Below, in pieces: positions 38,141 to 46,339 of a stretch of 58,352 bases of DNA. Every line of letters begins with the position of its first letter. Within the stretch, counting starts at the first letter, position 1. The stretch is from Egerieenecus sp048201975 (GTDB taxonomy: Bacteria; Bacillota; Clostridia; Christensenellales; Aristaeellaceae). The stretch is taken from contig DBFBGQ010000059.1 of assembly GCA_048201975.1 (NCBI GenBank), positions 1-58,352 on the forward strand, in the 5' to 3' direction. The position numbers and the translations under genes were made by a program. The notes under the pieces were generated by a model. The model did not search any database. It had not been told where the DNA came from and saw nothing but the letters and a program-made list of their open reading frames with translations.

Positions 38141-39817
38141 TCAGGCTTCGTCCTCCATCCGGGCGTAGGTGGTATCCGCCACGCGCATCAAAACGGCATA
38201 GCCCGCCACGGACTCCAGCACGCAGACGCCAATCACCACGGCGGTACGCACCGCCAGGGACTGGCTCCACAGCAGGAAGAAAACCGCCACCGGCACGATG
38301 AGCAGCAGGAAGGAGACCAGCATGCCCAGGGCAATGTTGCCGTTCTGTTTGATGGCCTGCATCTCGTTGCGCCAGTGGAACTTGGGCCGGGCAGCATCCA
38401 GGGCCAGGCTGAAGGAGGAAAGCCCCCAGTTGGTCACCTGGCTGAACAGCAGCGCCAGCAGAATCACCGGAGCGAACTTCGGCAGCAGGAACAGGAACAT
38501 CGCCGCGCCAACCACCGCGGAAATCAGGTTAATGGTCATACCCATGAGCAGCTTGGCCTGCAGCTGCGTGCGTGTGGAAACGGGCAGCATGCGGCTGAGC
38601 ATATGCCGTCCCCCCTCCCGGGATACCGCAGTATCCACCGCCGGATTGATGCAGCACACAAAGGTGATCACGGCCACCAATCCCAGGAACAGATAGGCCT
38701 GGGGCACCTGCGACAGCATGCCGTTCACCACGATGAGCATCACGCTTAGGCTGTCAGCCTCCGCCGCCTCCCTGCCGCCAAAGTACATGCCCACCAGCAT
38801 CAGGGGCATGATGATGCAACCTGTCAGGCAGTTGTAGGCATACACCGGCGTGCGCAGAATCTCGCGCCACTCCCGCAAAAACAGGGCCGTCAGCGGACTG
38901 TGGGGATGAATCTCCCCCCGCTTGCGCGCCTTGCGGCGCACGGTGTTTTCCGTCAGGGAGAGGGTGCGGCTCAGGTATCCTTTCCCCAGCAGCAGCCATA
39001 CCGCCGCATATGCGGCCACAGCGCAGCCCAGGTATCCCAGCAGGCTGCCCAGGTTGCCCATCAACCCCTGCATGGCCCACCAGGAGGGCGGGAATGCCTG
39101 CGCCATCTGGCGCATGAGCATCTGCTTATCCAGCATCAGCTGCACGAAATACATCATGCCCGCGTCCTCGGGAATGCGCCCCATCACGGAAAACTCCACG
39201 GTTAGCACCACCACCATGATGAGCACGCTGTATACCATCATCACCGCGTCCCGATGGCGGCTGCCGCCGGTCAGGCGAACAATGAGCGTAGCCAACAGCG
39301 TCACCACCGCCACAGGCATCATGGCGCTGGTCAACGCGACCAACAGCGCCGAAACATAGTAGCCAATCCCCGCCTGGACATAAACGCCATACAGCACAAT
39401 GGCCGGCAGCAGCGCCAGCGCGGCGATGCCCGTCTCCCCCAGGAGGATCTCGGTGAGCTTTGTGCCGAACACCGTGCGGGAGGTCACCGGCAGGCTGGCC
39501 AGAAAAACCGTATCCCGCCCGTAATACAGGGAGGTGAGCACATAGAAAAAGCTCATGAACACCATGCCCGCCATGACCACCGTCAGCGCCATGGACAGCA
39601 GCAGCTCCGGCTGGCCAATGGTCCTCAAGCCCTCAAAAAGCAGGAACTCCAGGCTCACCACCATGCCCAGAAGCATCAAATAGGCTAGGCCAATGAAAAC
39701 GCCGCCAATCAGCTTCCCCATTTTGATCTTGCCGTCGGCTCCGCGCAGACCACCGCCGCGCAGCACCGCCAGGCGGTTGCGGATCTGCAACCGCATCAGG
39801 ATCTGAAAGCTACTCAT
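38141..39817 (-). CDS. ABC exporter permease protein (ABC-2-like, multi-pass)
   Basis: The 558-residue protein has about 12 to 14 predicted helices and two homologous-looking halves separated by a cytoplasmic segment (ENTVRRKARKRGEIHPHSPL, near 285-304). It is encoded 4 bp after, and overlapping, an ABC ATPase gene and so forms the membrane part of an exporter. The phrase YYGRDTVFLASLPVTSRTVF near 98 and MLPVSTRTQLQAKLLMG in the second half are typical of large ABC-2 exporters of this kind (YtrF or 'putative ABC exporter' type). The cargo is unknown. Confidence 0.85.
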   Translation of the reverse strand: MSSFQILMRLQIRNRLAVLRGGGLRGADGKIKMGKLIGGVFIGLAYLMLLGMVVSLEFLLFEGLRTIGQPELLLSMALTVVMAGMVFMSFFYVLTSLYYGRDTVFLASLPVTSRTVFGTKLTEILLGETGIAALALLPAIVLYGVYVQAGIGYYVSALLVALTSAMMPVAVVTLLATLIVRLTGGSRHRDAVMMVYSVLIMVVVLTVEFSVMGRIPEDAGMMYFVQLMLDKQMLMRQMAQAFPPSWWAMQGLMGNLGSLLGYLGCAVAAYAAVWLLLGKGYLSRTLSLTENTVRRKARKRGEIHPHSPLTALFLREWREILRTPVYAYNCLTGCIIMPLMLVGMYFGGREAAEADSLSVMLIVVNGMLSQVPQAYLFLGLVAVITFVCCINPAVDTAVSREGGRHMLSRMLPVSTRTQLQAKLLMGMTINLISAVVGAAMFLFLLPKFAPVILLALLFSQVTNWGLSSFSLALDAARPKFHWRNEMQAIKQNGNIALGMLVSFLLLIVPVAVFFLLWSQSLAVRTAVVIGVCVLESVAGYAVLMRVADTTYARMEDEA

Positions 39818-40554
39818 AACGCCGCATCCTCCGCTTCGCCGGTCATCTCCAGGAACAGCTGCTCCAGGCTGGCGCCCTTTTCGCCGCTGCGCAGCTCCTC
39901 CAGGGTCCCTTCGGCAATCAGCTTGCCCTTGTTGATAATGGCGATCTCATCGCAGAGCTTTTCCGCCACATCCAGCACGTGGGTGGAGAAGAAAACCGTA
40001 TTCCCCGCCTCGCAGTGGCGGCGCATCTCTTCCTTGAGCAGGTGCGTCGCTTTGGGGTCCAGGCCCACCATGGGCTCATCCAGTACCCACACAGGCGGTT
40101 GATGGATCAGCGCGCCGATAATGGTCAGCTTCTGCTTCATGCCTCGGGAATAGCTGCGAATCTGGTCCCCCGCGGCATCCTCCAGCTCAAAATGCGCCAG
40201 ATATTTTTCAATATGCGCCTTGCGGGCCGCCGCGTCCACCCCGTAGATATCCGCCATGAAATTCAGGTACTCCATACCGGTCAGGCGCTCATACATCTCA
40301 TGGCTGTCCGGCACAAAGCCGATCAGCCGCTTTGCCGCCAGCGGATTCTCCACCATATCCTGTCCGCCGATCACCACCCTGCCCTCCGTGGGTGCAAGAA
40401 TCCCCGTGAGGATCTTGATGGTAGTGGTTTTGCCCGCGCCGTTGGGGCCGATAAAGCCAAATACCTTCCCCTTCTCCACATGCAGCGTCAGATCGTCCAG
40501 GGCCTTTATTTTGCCCTTTCCATACTGCTTGCTTACGTGTTCCAACCGAATCAT
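39814..40554 (-). CDS. ABC transporter ATP-binding protein
   Basis: A 246-residue ATPase of the ABC-2 exporter class. Walker A is GPNGAGKTTTIKILTG, the Q-loop region is IGFVPDSHEMYERLTGMEYL, the signature is IRSYSRGMKQKLTIIGAL and Walker B is VWVLDEPMVGLDP. A C-terminal tail follows, as in the CcmA/YhaQ type. ATG 40554 is preferred because AAGGAGG lies 9 bases upstream, while the GTG at 40563 sits in the Shine-Dalgarno. The permease gene overlaps its end. A good promoter precedes it. Confidence 0.93.
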   Translation of the reverse strand: MIRLEHVSKQYGKGKIKALDDLTLHVEKGKVFGFIGPNGAGKTTTIKILTGILAPTEGRVVIGGQDMVENPLAAKRLIGFVPDSHEMYERLTGMEYLNFMADIYGVDAAARKAHIEKYLAHFELEDAAGDQIRSYSRGMKQKLTIIGALIHQPPVWVLDEPMVGLDPKATHLLKEEMRRHCEAGNTVFFSTHVLDVAEKLCDEIAIINKGKLIAEGTLEELRSGEKGASLEQLFLEMTGEAEDAAL

Positions 40555-40580
40555 CGGGAACACCTCCTTTTTCGTGTCAC

Positions 40581-40609
40581 ATTATAGCAAAGGGGGTCCG
40601 CATATGCAA
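40581..40609 (-). promoter_or_regulatory. Promoter of the ABC exporter genes
   Basis: Minus strand TTGCAT (40604-40609), 17-base spacer, TATAAT (40581-40586), 27 bp upstream of the start codon. Confidence 0.78.
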
Positions 40610-40702
40610 CGAAGGCCGTGTGAAAACCCATGCAGCGCCACCAAATTGTCGGAAACGGCGTCAAACCATTCGCCCTCTGCCTTATCCCCGCCGGTTTTGC
40701 GC

Positions 40703-40742
40703 AAAAAAGGGAGGCCATGCCTTTGGGCCGGCATGGCCTCCC
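40703..40742 (-). terminator. Terminator of the decarboxylase operon
   Basis: Minus-strand perfect stem GGGAGGCCATGCC/GGCATGGCCTCCC (13 bp) followed by TTTTTT. It lies 18 bp after the oadA-like gene. Confidence 0.93.
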
Positions 40743-40759
40743 CGGTGAACGTTCGGCGT

Positions 40760-42160
40760 TTATACGGGCATGGTCTTATCGGCCTTGTCCAGCATACCGC
40801 TGTCGATTTTCATCTGCTGCGCCTGGCGATACTCAAAGTACTTGGGCGCAACCTTGGGGAACATGGCGTAGGTCAGCACGTCTTCCTCGCACTGATACCA
40901 TTCGCGCATCTCCTCCCGCAGCTTATCCAGTTCCGGGGGCAGGGTATCGGCAAAGCGGCAGGTGATCACCTTATCGTTGCCGATGCACTGCTTGCGTACA
41001 GCCTCGTTCACGGGCGCGGGCAGCTTGCCATACTCGCCGCGGAGCAGGCCCTTGCTCTCCTTGGGCACCATCTTGTAGCGCTCGCCGTAGAGCACGTTCA
41101 TCACCGCCTGGGTGCCCACAATCTGGGAGGTGGGCGTCACCAGGGGCGGATAACCGAAGTCCTTGCGCACGTGCGGAATCTCCGCCAGCACGTCGTAATA
41201 CTTGTCCATGGCGTTGGCCGCCTTCAGCTGACCGATCAGGTTGGACAGCATGCCGCCAGGCACCTGATACTGCAGCGTCTTCACATCCACGCCCAGCACC
41301 CGGGAGGGATCGCGCCAGCCTTCCTTGGTCAGCCGGTCCGCCACCCCGCGGAAGTGCTCCGCCAGCTTGGCCAGCAGATCCAGATCAAAGCCCGTATCGT
41401 ACTCGGTTCCCTTCAGCGTGGCCACCAGGGACTCGGTGGCGGGCTGGGAGGTGCCGCTGCCCAGGGGGCTCAGACAGGTATCCACCACGTCCACGCCCGC
41501 CTCAATGGCCTTCAGCAGCACCATATCGCCGGTGCCGGTGGTGTTGTGGGTGTGCAGCACGATGGGCAGGCTGGTTTCCTTCTTCAGCCGCTTCACCAGG
41601 CTGTAGGCCTTGTAGGGCAGCAGCAGGTTGGCCATGTCCTTGATGCAGATCAGGTCCGCGCCCATCTTTTCGATGTCCTGCGCCAGTTTGACGAAGTAAT
41701 CTTCGTTATGCACGGGGGACTCGGTGTAGCTCATGGCAATTTCCGCAATGCCGCCATACTTCTTGGTGGCCTTCACGGCTGTTTCCATGTTGCGCAGGTC
41801 GTTGAGGGCGTCGAAGCAGCGGATGATGTCAATGCCGTTCTCCACGGCCTTCTTGACGAAAAACTCCACCACGTCGTCGGAGTAGGGACGATAGCCCAGC
41901 AGGTTCTGGCCCCGCAGGAGCATCTGGGTTTTGGTGTTGGGCAGCGCCTTGCGCAGCTTGCGCAGCCGCTCCCAAGGATCCTCGTTCAGGAAGCGCAGGC
42001 AGGCGTCGTAGGTGGCGCCGCCCCAGCACTCCAGGGAATAATACCCCACCTTGTCCAGCATATCGCAGACCGGGAGCATCTCGTCGGTCCGCATCCGCGT
42101 GGCGGCCTGGGACTGATGACCGTCACGCAGGATGGTATCGGTAATTTGCACTTTCGGCAT
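40760..42160 (-). CDS. oadA: Oxaloacetate decarboxylase/pyruvate carboxyltransferase-like subunit (5S/OadA type, without biotin domain)
   Basis: A 466-residue DRE-TIM metallolyase carboxyltransferase with PYC_OADA C-terminal domain. Motifs are DTILRDGHQSQAATRMRT at 8-25, GGATYDACLRFLNEDPW, ICIKDMANLLLPYKA (carbamylated Lys) near 171-185, HTHNTTGTGD with metal His near 203-212 and MLSNLIGQL. It moves a carboxyl group between biotin and pyruvate. Unlike full OadA it has no C-terminal biotinyl domain; the separate biotin carrier in the operon would supply it. It lies at the operon's 3' end. Confidence 0.93.
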   Translation of the reverse strand: MPKVQITDTILRDGHQSQAATRMRTDEMLPVCDMLDKVGYYSLECWGGATYDACLRFLNEDPWERLRKLRKALPNTKTQMLLRGQNLLGYRPYSDDVVEFFVKKAVENGIDIIRCFDALNDLRNMETAVKATKKYGGIAEIAMSYTESPVHNEDYFVKLAQDIEKMGADLICIKDMANLLLPYKAYSLVKRLKKETSLPIVLHTHNTTGTGDMVLLKAIEAGVDVVDTCLSPLGSGTSQPATESLVATLKGTEYDTGFDLDLLAKLAEHFRGVADRLTKEGWRDPSRVLGVDVKTLQYQVPGGMLSNLIGQLKAANAMDKYYDVLAEIPHVRKDFGYPPLVTPTSQIVGTQAVMNVLYGERYKMVPKESKGLLRGEYGKLPAPVNEAVRKQCIGNDKVITCRFADTLPPELDKLREEMREWYQCEEDVLTYAMFPKVAPKYFEYRQAQQMKIDSGMLDKADKTMPV

Positions 42161-42199
42161 AGGAAAAGCCTCCTTACTATGCAGTCAAAAATCCGGCCG

Positions 42200-43657
42200 T
42201 CAACCAAACATGGACAGCAGCACGCCCGCGGCAATGGCGGAGCCGATAACGCCGGCCACGTTGGGACCCATGGCGTGCATCAGCAGGAAGTTGCCGGGAT
42301 TGGCCTCCTGGCCCACCTTCTGGGACACGCGGGCCGCCATGGGAACCGCGGATACACCGGCAGAGCCAATCAGCGGATTGATCTTGCCGCCGGAGAGCTT
42401 GTTCATCAGTTTGGCCAGCAGCACGCCGCCCGCCGTGCCCATGCCGAAGGCGACGATGCCCAGGGCGATGATCTTGAGCGTATTGACGGACAGGAAGGTG
42501 CTGGCCGTAGCCGTGGCGCCCACCGTAACGCCCAGGAAGATGGTCACGATGTTCATCAGTTCGTTCTGCGCGGTCTTGTTCAGGCGTTCCACCACGCCGC
42601 ACTCCTTGAACAGGTTGCCCAGCATCAGGCAGCCCACCAGCGGAGCGGCGGAGGGCAGCAGCAGCGCCACCAGGATCGTCACAATGATGGGGAACAGAAT
42701 CTTCTGCTTCTTGGACACGGGACGAAGCTGCTCCATCACGATGGTGCGCTCCTTCTTGGTGGTCAGCGCTTTCATGATGGGCGGCTGAATCACAGGCACC
42801 AGCGCCATGTAGCTGTACGCCGCCACGGCGATAGGTCCAAGCAGATGGGGCGCCAGTTTACCCGTCAGCCAAATGGCCGTGGGGCCGTCCGCGCCGCCAA
42901 TGATGCCGATGGCGCTGGCTTCCGAAGCCGTGAAGCCCAGCAGCACCGCGCCCATAAAGGTCAGGAAAATGCCCAGCTGCGCCGCAGCGCCCAGGAGCAG
43001 CGTCTTGGGATTGGCAATCAAGGGACCGAAGTCGGTGCCCGCGCCAACACCCATGAAAATCAGGCAGGGGTAAATGCCCAGCTTGACGCCCAGGTACAGG
43101 TAGTCCAGCAGACCCGCGCTGATGGTCTTGCCGGAGGTGGCCACCAGTTCGCCCAGGGCATTGAATACCTGCCCATTCTGCAGGTAGCAGCCGCTGTTGA
43201 GCACCACGTTGATGGATTCATAGATCACTTCGCCGGTGGCCTGGCTCACAATGGCGCCGGTCTCCGTCAGCCGCACCGCCTCGGAAAGTGTGGCGGTGAT
43301 GTTGCCCAGAATGGACCCCGAGGGCGTCAGGATCGCGCCGGCGGCATTGACGGTCAGGTTGCTCAGGTCCGCCAGGTTGGCGGTGTTCACCAGCGTTGCG
43401 CCGCCGAACAGGCCCCAGTTCACGTGGCCGCCGGCGAAGAGCTCCTCATGGAAAATGTCGCTCCCCAGCAGGTTGGTCAGCAGCATGCCAAACGCGATGG
43501 GCAGCAGGAGCAGCGGTTCAAATTTTTTTACAATGGCCAGGTACATCAACAAGCAAGCCACCGCCACCATGATCAACGCCTGAGGGTTGGAGGCGTACAT
43601 GGCGATGCCGGAGGTCAGGTAAAGCTCCTTGAGCGTACCGAGAATATCAATCGACAT
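42200..43657 (-). CDS. oadB: Na+-translocating decarboxylase beta subunit with a large inserted loop
   Basis: Membrane Na+ pump that decarboxylates carboxybiotin. The 485-residue protein shows the conserved GVGAGTDFGPLIANPKTLLLG near 203-223 (Asp of the Na+ path), IGIIGGADGPTAIWLTGKLAP near 262-282 and TVGATATASTFLSVNTLKI near 383. Family members are about 370-435 residues. Here an extra segment, about 88-181 (TLVNTANLAD to SGKTIS), separates the first helices from LLDYLYLGVKLG. It is rich in Asn, Ala, Thr, Ser and Gly and looks extracytoplasmic or surface exposed. Other motifs are normal. Confidence 0.92.
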   Translation of the reverse strand: MSIDILGTLKELYLTSGIAMYASNPQALIMVAVACLLMYLAIVKKFEPLLLLPIAFGMLLTNLLGSDIFHEELFAGGHVNWGLFGGATLVNTANLADLSNLTVNAAGAILTPSGSILGNITATLSEAVRLTETGAIVSQATGEVIYESINVVLNSGCYLQNGQVFNALGELVATSGKTISAGLLDYLYLGVKLGIYPCLIFMGVGAGTDFGPLIANPKTLLLGAAAQLGIFLTFMGAVLLGFTASEASAIGIIGGADGPTAIWLTGKLAPHLLGPIAVAAYSYMALVPVIQPPIMKALTTKKERTIVMEQLRPVSKKQKILFPIIVTILVALLLPSAAPLVGCLMLGNLFKECGVVERLNKTAQNELMNIVTIFLGVTVGATATASTFLSVNTLKIIALGIVAFGMGTAGGVLLAKLMNKLSGGKINPLIGSAGVSAVPMAARVSQKVGQEANPGNFLLMHAMGPNVAGVIGSAIAAGVLLSMFG

Positions 43658-43687
43658 CGTATCAACTCACTTTCCTCGGCAGCAATC

Positions 43688-44083
43688 TCAGCCCAGAACA
43701 ACCATCGCCGCGCCGGCTTCCACCGTGGCGCCCTTGGCGACGATCACCTGCAGCACCTTGCCATCCCGAGGCGCGGGGATCTCGTTTTCCATCTTCATGG
43801 CCTCCAGCACCACCAGGGTCTGTCCCTTGGTTACGCTGTCGCCGGCCTTGACCTTCACGTCCAGGATGTTGCCGGGCATGGGAGCTTTCACGGTTTCCCC
43901 AGCCACAGGCGCAGCGGGGGCGGCAGGCGCAGGAGCGGGAGCCGCGGCAGGCGCAGGAGCTGCCACAGGCGCGGGAGCAACGGGCGCAGCGGGACGCACG
44001 GGGGCAGCGGCAGGCACGCCGCCGATTTCTTCCACTTCCACTTCGTAGCTGGCGCCGTTCACGGTAATCATAAACTTACGCAT
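43688..44083 (-). CDS. Biotin carboxyl carrier protein of the decarboxylase
   Basis: A 131-residue acetyl/propionyl-CoA carboxylase-like biotinyl carrier. An N-terminal cap (FMITVNGASYEVEVEEI) is followed by a Pro/Ala-rich flexible linker of about 45 residues. The biotinyl domain contains the biotinylation motif EAMKMEN (lysine near residue 96) inside VVLEAMKMENEIPAP. It carries carboxyl groups between the carboxyltransferase subunits and the Na+ pump OadB. SD GAGGAGG precedes the ATG. It is the only biotin domain gene in the operon. Confidence 0.95.
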   Translation of the reverse strand: MRKFMITVNGASYEVEVEEIGGVPAAAPVRPAAPVAPAPVAAPAPAAAPAPAPAAPAAPVAGETVKAPMPGNILDVKVKAGDSVTKGQTLVVLEAMKMENEIPAPRDGKVLQVIVAKGATVEAGAAMVVLG

Positions 44084-44124
44084 GATGATGTCCTCCTCAA
44101 AATCATTTCAAAAGTTTTCCGTTG

Positions 44125-44493
44125 TTAAAAGCGGCTGTATACCTGCTCTTCGCGTCCGGCTCTCTGCCAGGCGGGAGCATTGGAAATGCGGCGCACACGG
44201 CGAACCACAAAGCCTTGGTTCTCTCCCATAACGGCGGCGATGGCCGCGGAAATCACCGCGATCAGCGCGTCGTCTTGGGCGGGAGCGGCAGGCGCGGCAG
44301 GGGCGGGCGCAGCGGGCACGGGAGCGGGCGCAGGCGGAGGAACCGGCGCAGCAGGCGCCGCCTCCTTGGTTTGCTTGGCGCTATCCGTCAGCTTGGTGAC
44401 CACCTTGATCAGGCCGATCAGTATGACCAGCCCGAAGAAAACGATCAGCATGCCGACAACCGTTACGCTCAGGCCAAATATCAGCATATCCAT
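44125..44493 (-). CDS. oadG: Decarboxylase gamma subunit (OadG/MmdD type)
   Basis: A 122-residue protein with one N-terminal helix (FGLSVTVVGMLIVFFGLVILIGLI, split here for length: FGLSVTVVGMLIV and FFGLVILIGLI). It then has a Pro/Ala-rich linker and a conserved C-terminal segment, ALIAVISAAIAAVM, ending in RRVRRISNAPAWQRAGR. It anchors and organises the decarboxylase complex at the membrane (OadG/MmdD role). Position directly after the mmdA-like gene and before the biotin carrier matches mmdADCB order. Confidence 0.9.
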   Translation of the reverse strand: MDMLIFGLSVTVVGMLIVFFGLVILIGLIKVVTKLTDSAKQTKEAAPAAPVPPPAPAPVPAAPAPAAPAAPAQDDALIAVISAAIAAVMGENQGFVVRRVRRISNAPAWQRAGREEQVYSRF

Positions 44494-44514
44494 GTCATCA
44501 CACGTTCCTTTCCG

Positions 44515-45999
44515 TTACAGCGGCAGGTTGCCGTGCTTTTTCGGCGGGTTGGAATCCCGCTTGGAGGACAGCATCTCCAGGGCCGCCAGGACCAGCTTGC
44601 GGGTCTGCGCAGGCTCGCAGACATCGTCGATCATGCCGTCCCGGGCAGCAGCCACGCCGTCGGCCACCTCGGCGGCATACTTGGCTTCCAGTTCCGCCCG
44701 GCTCTCCAGGGCGGGCTTTTTGTCCTCCTTCAGCTCATCCACATACAGCACCTGGACGGCAGCCTCGGGCGTCAGAGCGGAAATCACCGCCCCCGGCCAG
44801 GCGTAGCACACATCCGCGTTGGCCTTGCCGCCCATGGCCACATAAGCCTGGCCAATGGCGTTGCCCACCACCACGGAAACCTTGGGGCAAGTCGCCTCCG
44901 CATACGCATAAAGCAGCTGGCTGGAGGTGATCATGGTCCAGGACTGGGTCTTGGCGGAGGGCACCGCCACGCCCTTGCTGTTGATCAGGCTGACCACCGG
45001 CAGGGAATAGCAGTCGCACAGGCGAATGAACCGCGCCGCCTTGGCCGCCGCCGCCGGGGAAATCATTCCCTCGTTTTCCTTGGCGTTGCCGCATACCAGG
45101 CCCACGCTGCGGCCGCCCATGCGGCACAGCGCCACGCGTAGCTCCTTACCCCACTCCGCGTACAGCTCAATCAGGCTAGCGTCGTCCGCCATGGCGGCCA
45201 TCAGCGCATCGCTGTCGTCCGGCGCAATGGCCGGCAGCAGGCGGTTCATGTCGTCAGGCTCCACCAGCGGAGCATCCTCCGCATTGGAACCCGGCAGCAG
45301 ATCCAGCACGCGCACCGCCAGAGCAATGGCCTCGTCCTCATCGGCAGCGGTCAGCGCCACGCCGCCCTGAGCCGCCATGGCCTTCGTCCCGCCCACGGCC
45401 TCGGCATCCAGGCTCTCGCCATTCACCGCGCCGATCACCTGCGGACCGTAAACCATCAGTTGGCCCACCTTCCCGGCCTGAATGCTCACGTCGGCAATCT
45501 GGCTGATCATGGCCGCGCCGCCGGCGCAGGGGCCAAGCACCAGCGCGATCATGGGGCACACGCCGGACAGCCGGGTCATCTTGGCGAACACTTCCGCATA
45601 GGCGTTCATGGCCGCCGCGCCCTCATCCAGGCGCACGCCGTTGCTGTCGCACAGCGCCACCACCGGCGCGCCGGTCTTCTGCGCCAGATCGAGCACCTTG
45701 AGAATCTTCTTGGCCTGCGCCCGTCCCATGGCGCCGCCGTGGACCGTATAATCCTGGGCAAACAAATACACGGGACGATCCTGCACCGTGCCATAACCGG
45801 TAACTACGCCCGCGCCGCCGTCTTTGTCGCTGACCAGGACATCCATTTCCACAAAGCTGCCTTGATCCACAAGCTTGGCCACCCGCTCCCGGGCGGTCAG
45901 TTTCCCCTGGGCGCGCTGCTTGGCCACGCGCTCAGCATTCCCCTGCAGGATCTCCTGCTTCTTCTGCAGCACCTGCTTCAGGTCTTGTGTGTTGTTCAT
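44515..45999 (-). CDS. mmdA: Carboxyltransferase subunit of methylmalonyl-CoA decarboxylase type
   Basis: A 494-residue acetyl-CoA carboxylase carboxyl transferase family (COG4799) subunit. Visible features are the N-terminal RVAKQRAQGKLTARERVAKL, GYGTVQDRPVYLFAQDYTVHGGAMG near 68-92, ALVLGPCAGGAAMISQIAD near 148-166, ALCRMGGRSVGLVCGN and VVVGNAIGQAYVAMGG with AWPGAVISALTPEAAV near 400-415. It moves a carboxyl group from an acyl-CoA (methylmalonyl-, glutaconyl- or malonyl-CoA) to biotin. It is first in the decarboxylase operon and overlaps none of its neighbours. The CoA substrate is not readable; methylmalonyl-CoA is the default. Confidence 0.9.
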   Translation of the reverse strand: MNNTQDLKQVLQKKQEILQGNAERVAKQRAQGKLTARERVAKLVDQGSFVEMDVLVSDKDGGAGVVTGYGTVQDRPVYLFAQDYTVHGGAMGRAQAKKILKVLDLAQKTGAPVVALCDSNGVRLDEGAAAMNAYAEVFAKMTRLSGVCPMIALVLGPCAGGAAMISQIADVSIQAGKVGQLMVYGPQVIGAVNGESLDAEAVGGTKAMAAQGGVALTAADEDEAIALAVRVLDLLPGSNAEDAPLVEPDDMNRLLPAIAPDDSDALMAAMADDASLIELYAEWGKELRVALCRMGGRSVGLVCGNAKENEGMISPAAAAKAARFIRLCDCYSLPVVSLINSKGVAVPSAKTQSWTMITSSQLLYAYAEATCPKVSVVVGNAIGQAYVAMGGKANADVCYAWPGAVISALTPEAAVQVLYVDELKEDKKPALESRAELEAKYAAEVADGVAAARDGMIDDVCEPAQTRKLVLAALEMLSSKRDSNPPKKHGNLPL

Positions 46000-46235
46000 G
46001 TCCGCTCTCCTTCCATGAATCCTGCCATCTATGCCCTACGGCATAAGGATAGATATTTGAAGGGTTCAAACTTTACCCGATTTCTTATTTTCTCCATTAT
46101 CCTCCTATTTCCTGCCTGGTTATGAAATTTTTTGTCAAGGTTGTAACAATTAGCAGGCTACTGCAAAAAATGCAACAGCGGGCGCGCACTTTGATCAAAC
46201 ACCTCATAGAAATTTCAAATCTTTTTGCAAAATAT
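46000..46235. other. Intergenic region between mmdA and the Cys-rich protein gene
   Basis: About 340 bp of lower-GC sequence between two divergent units. A short hairpin, ATGCC-GTA-GGCAT, lies near 46030-46045. The minus strand has scattered -35-like (TTGACA, 46133-46138) and -10-like boxes, but none at a good spacing, so the mmdA promoter is not assigned. No tRNA or riboswitch is seen. Confidence 0.45.
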
Positions 46236-46264
46236 TTGACAAGGCATGTGTTCTTTTATATAAT
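46236..46264 (+). promoter_or_regulatory. Consensus promoter of the Cys-rich protein gene
   Basis: TTGACA (46236-46241), 17-base spacer, TATAAT (46259-46264), a perfect housekeeping promoter, followed by AGGAGG before the ATG at 46340. Confidence 0.92.
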
Positions 46265-46339
46265 GGAAAAGAGTCATGCGTTCATCTCTTCTCCCCTTCA
46301 AATCCGGCACCCATTCTTTTCTTCTAGGAGGATTGATCC

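Noticed and set aside
40256..44128. A 1290-codon open frame on the plus strand
   Set aside because: It is the mirror of the ABC and decarboxylase genes and shows no start site or domains; the GC-rich coding strand creates long antisense frames.
46020..46110. Short upstream ORF (about 22 codons) in the mmdA leader with AGGAGG
   Set aside because: The AGGAGG is only three bases before ATG, and neither the promoter nor codon bias supports a leader peptide.
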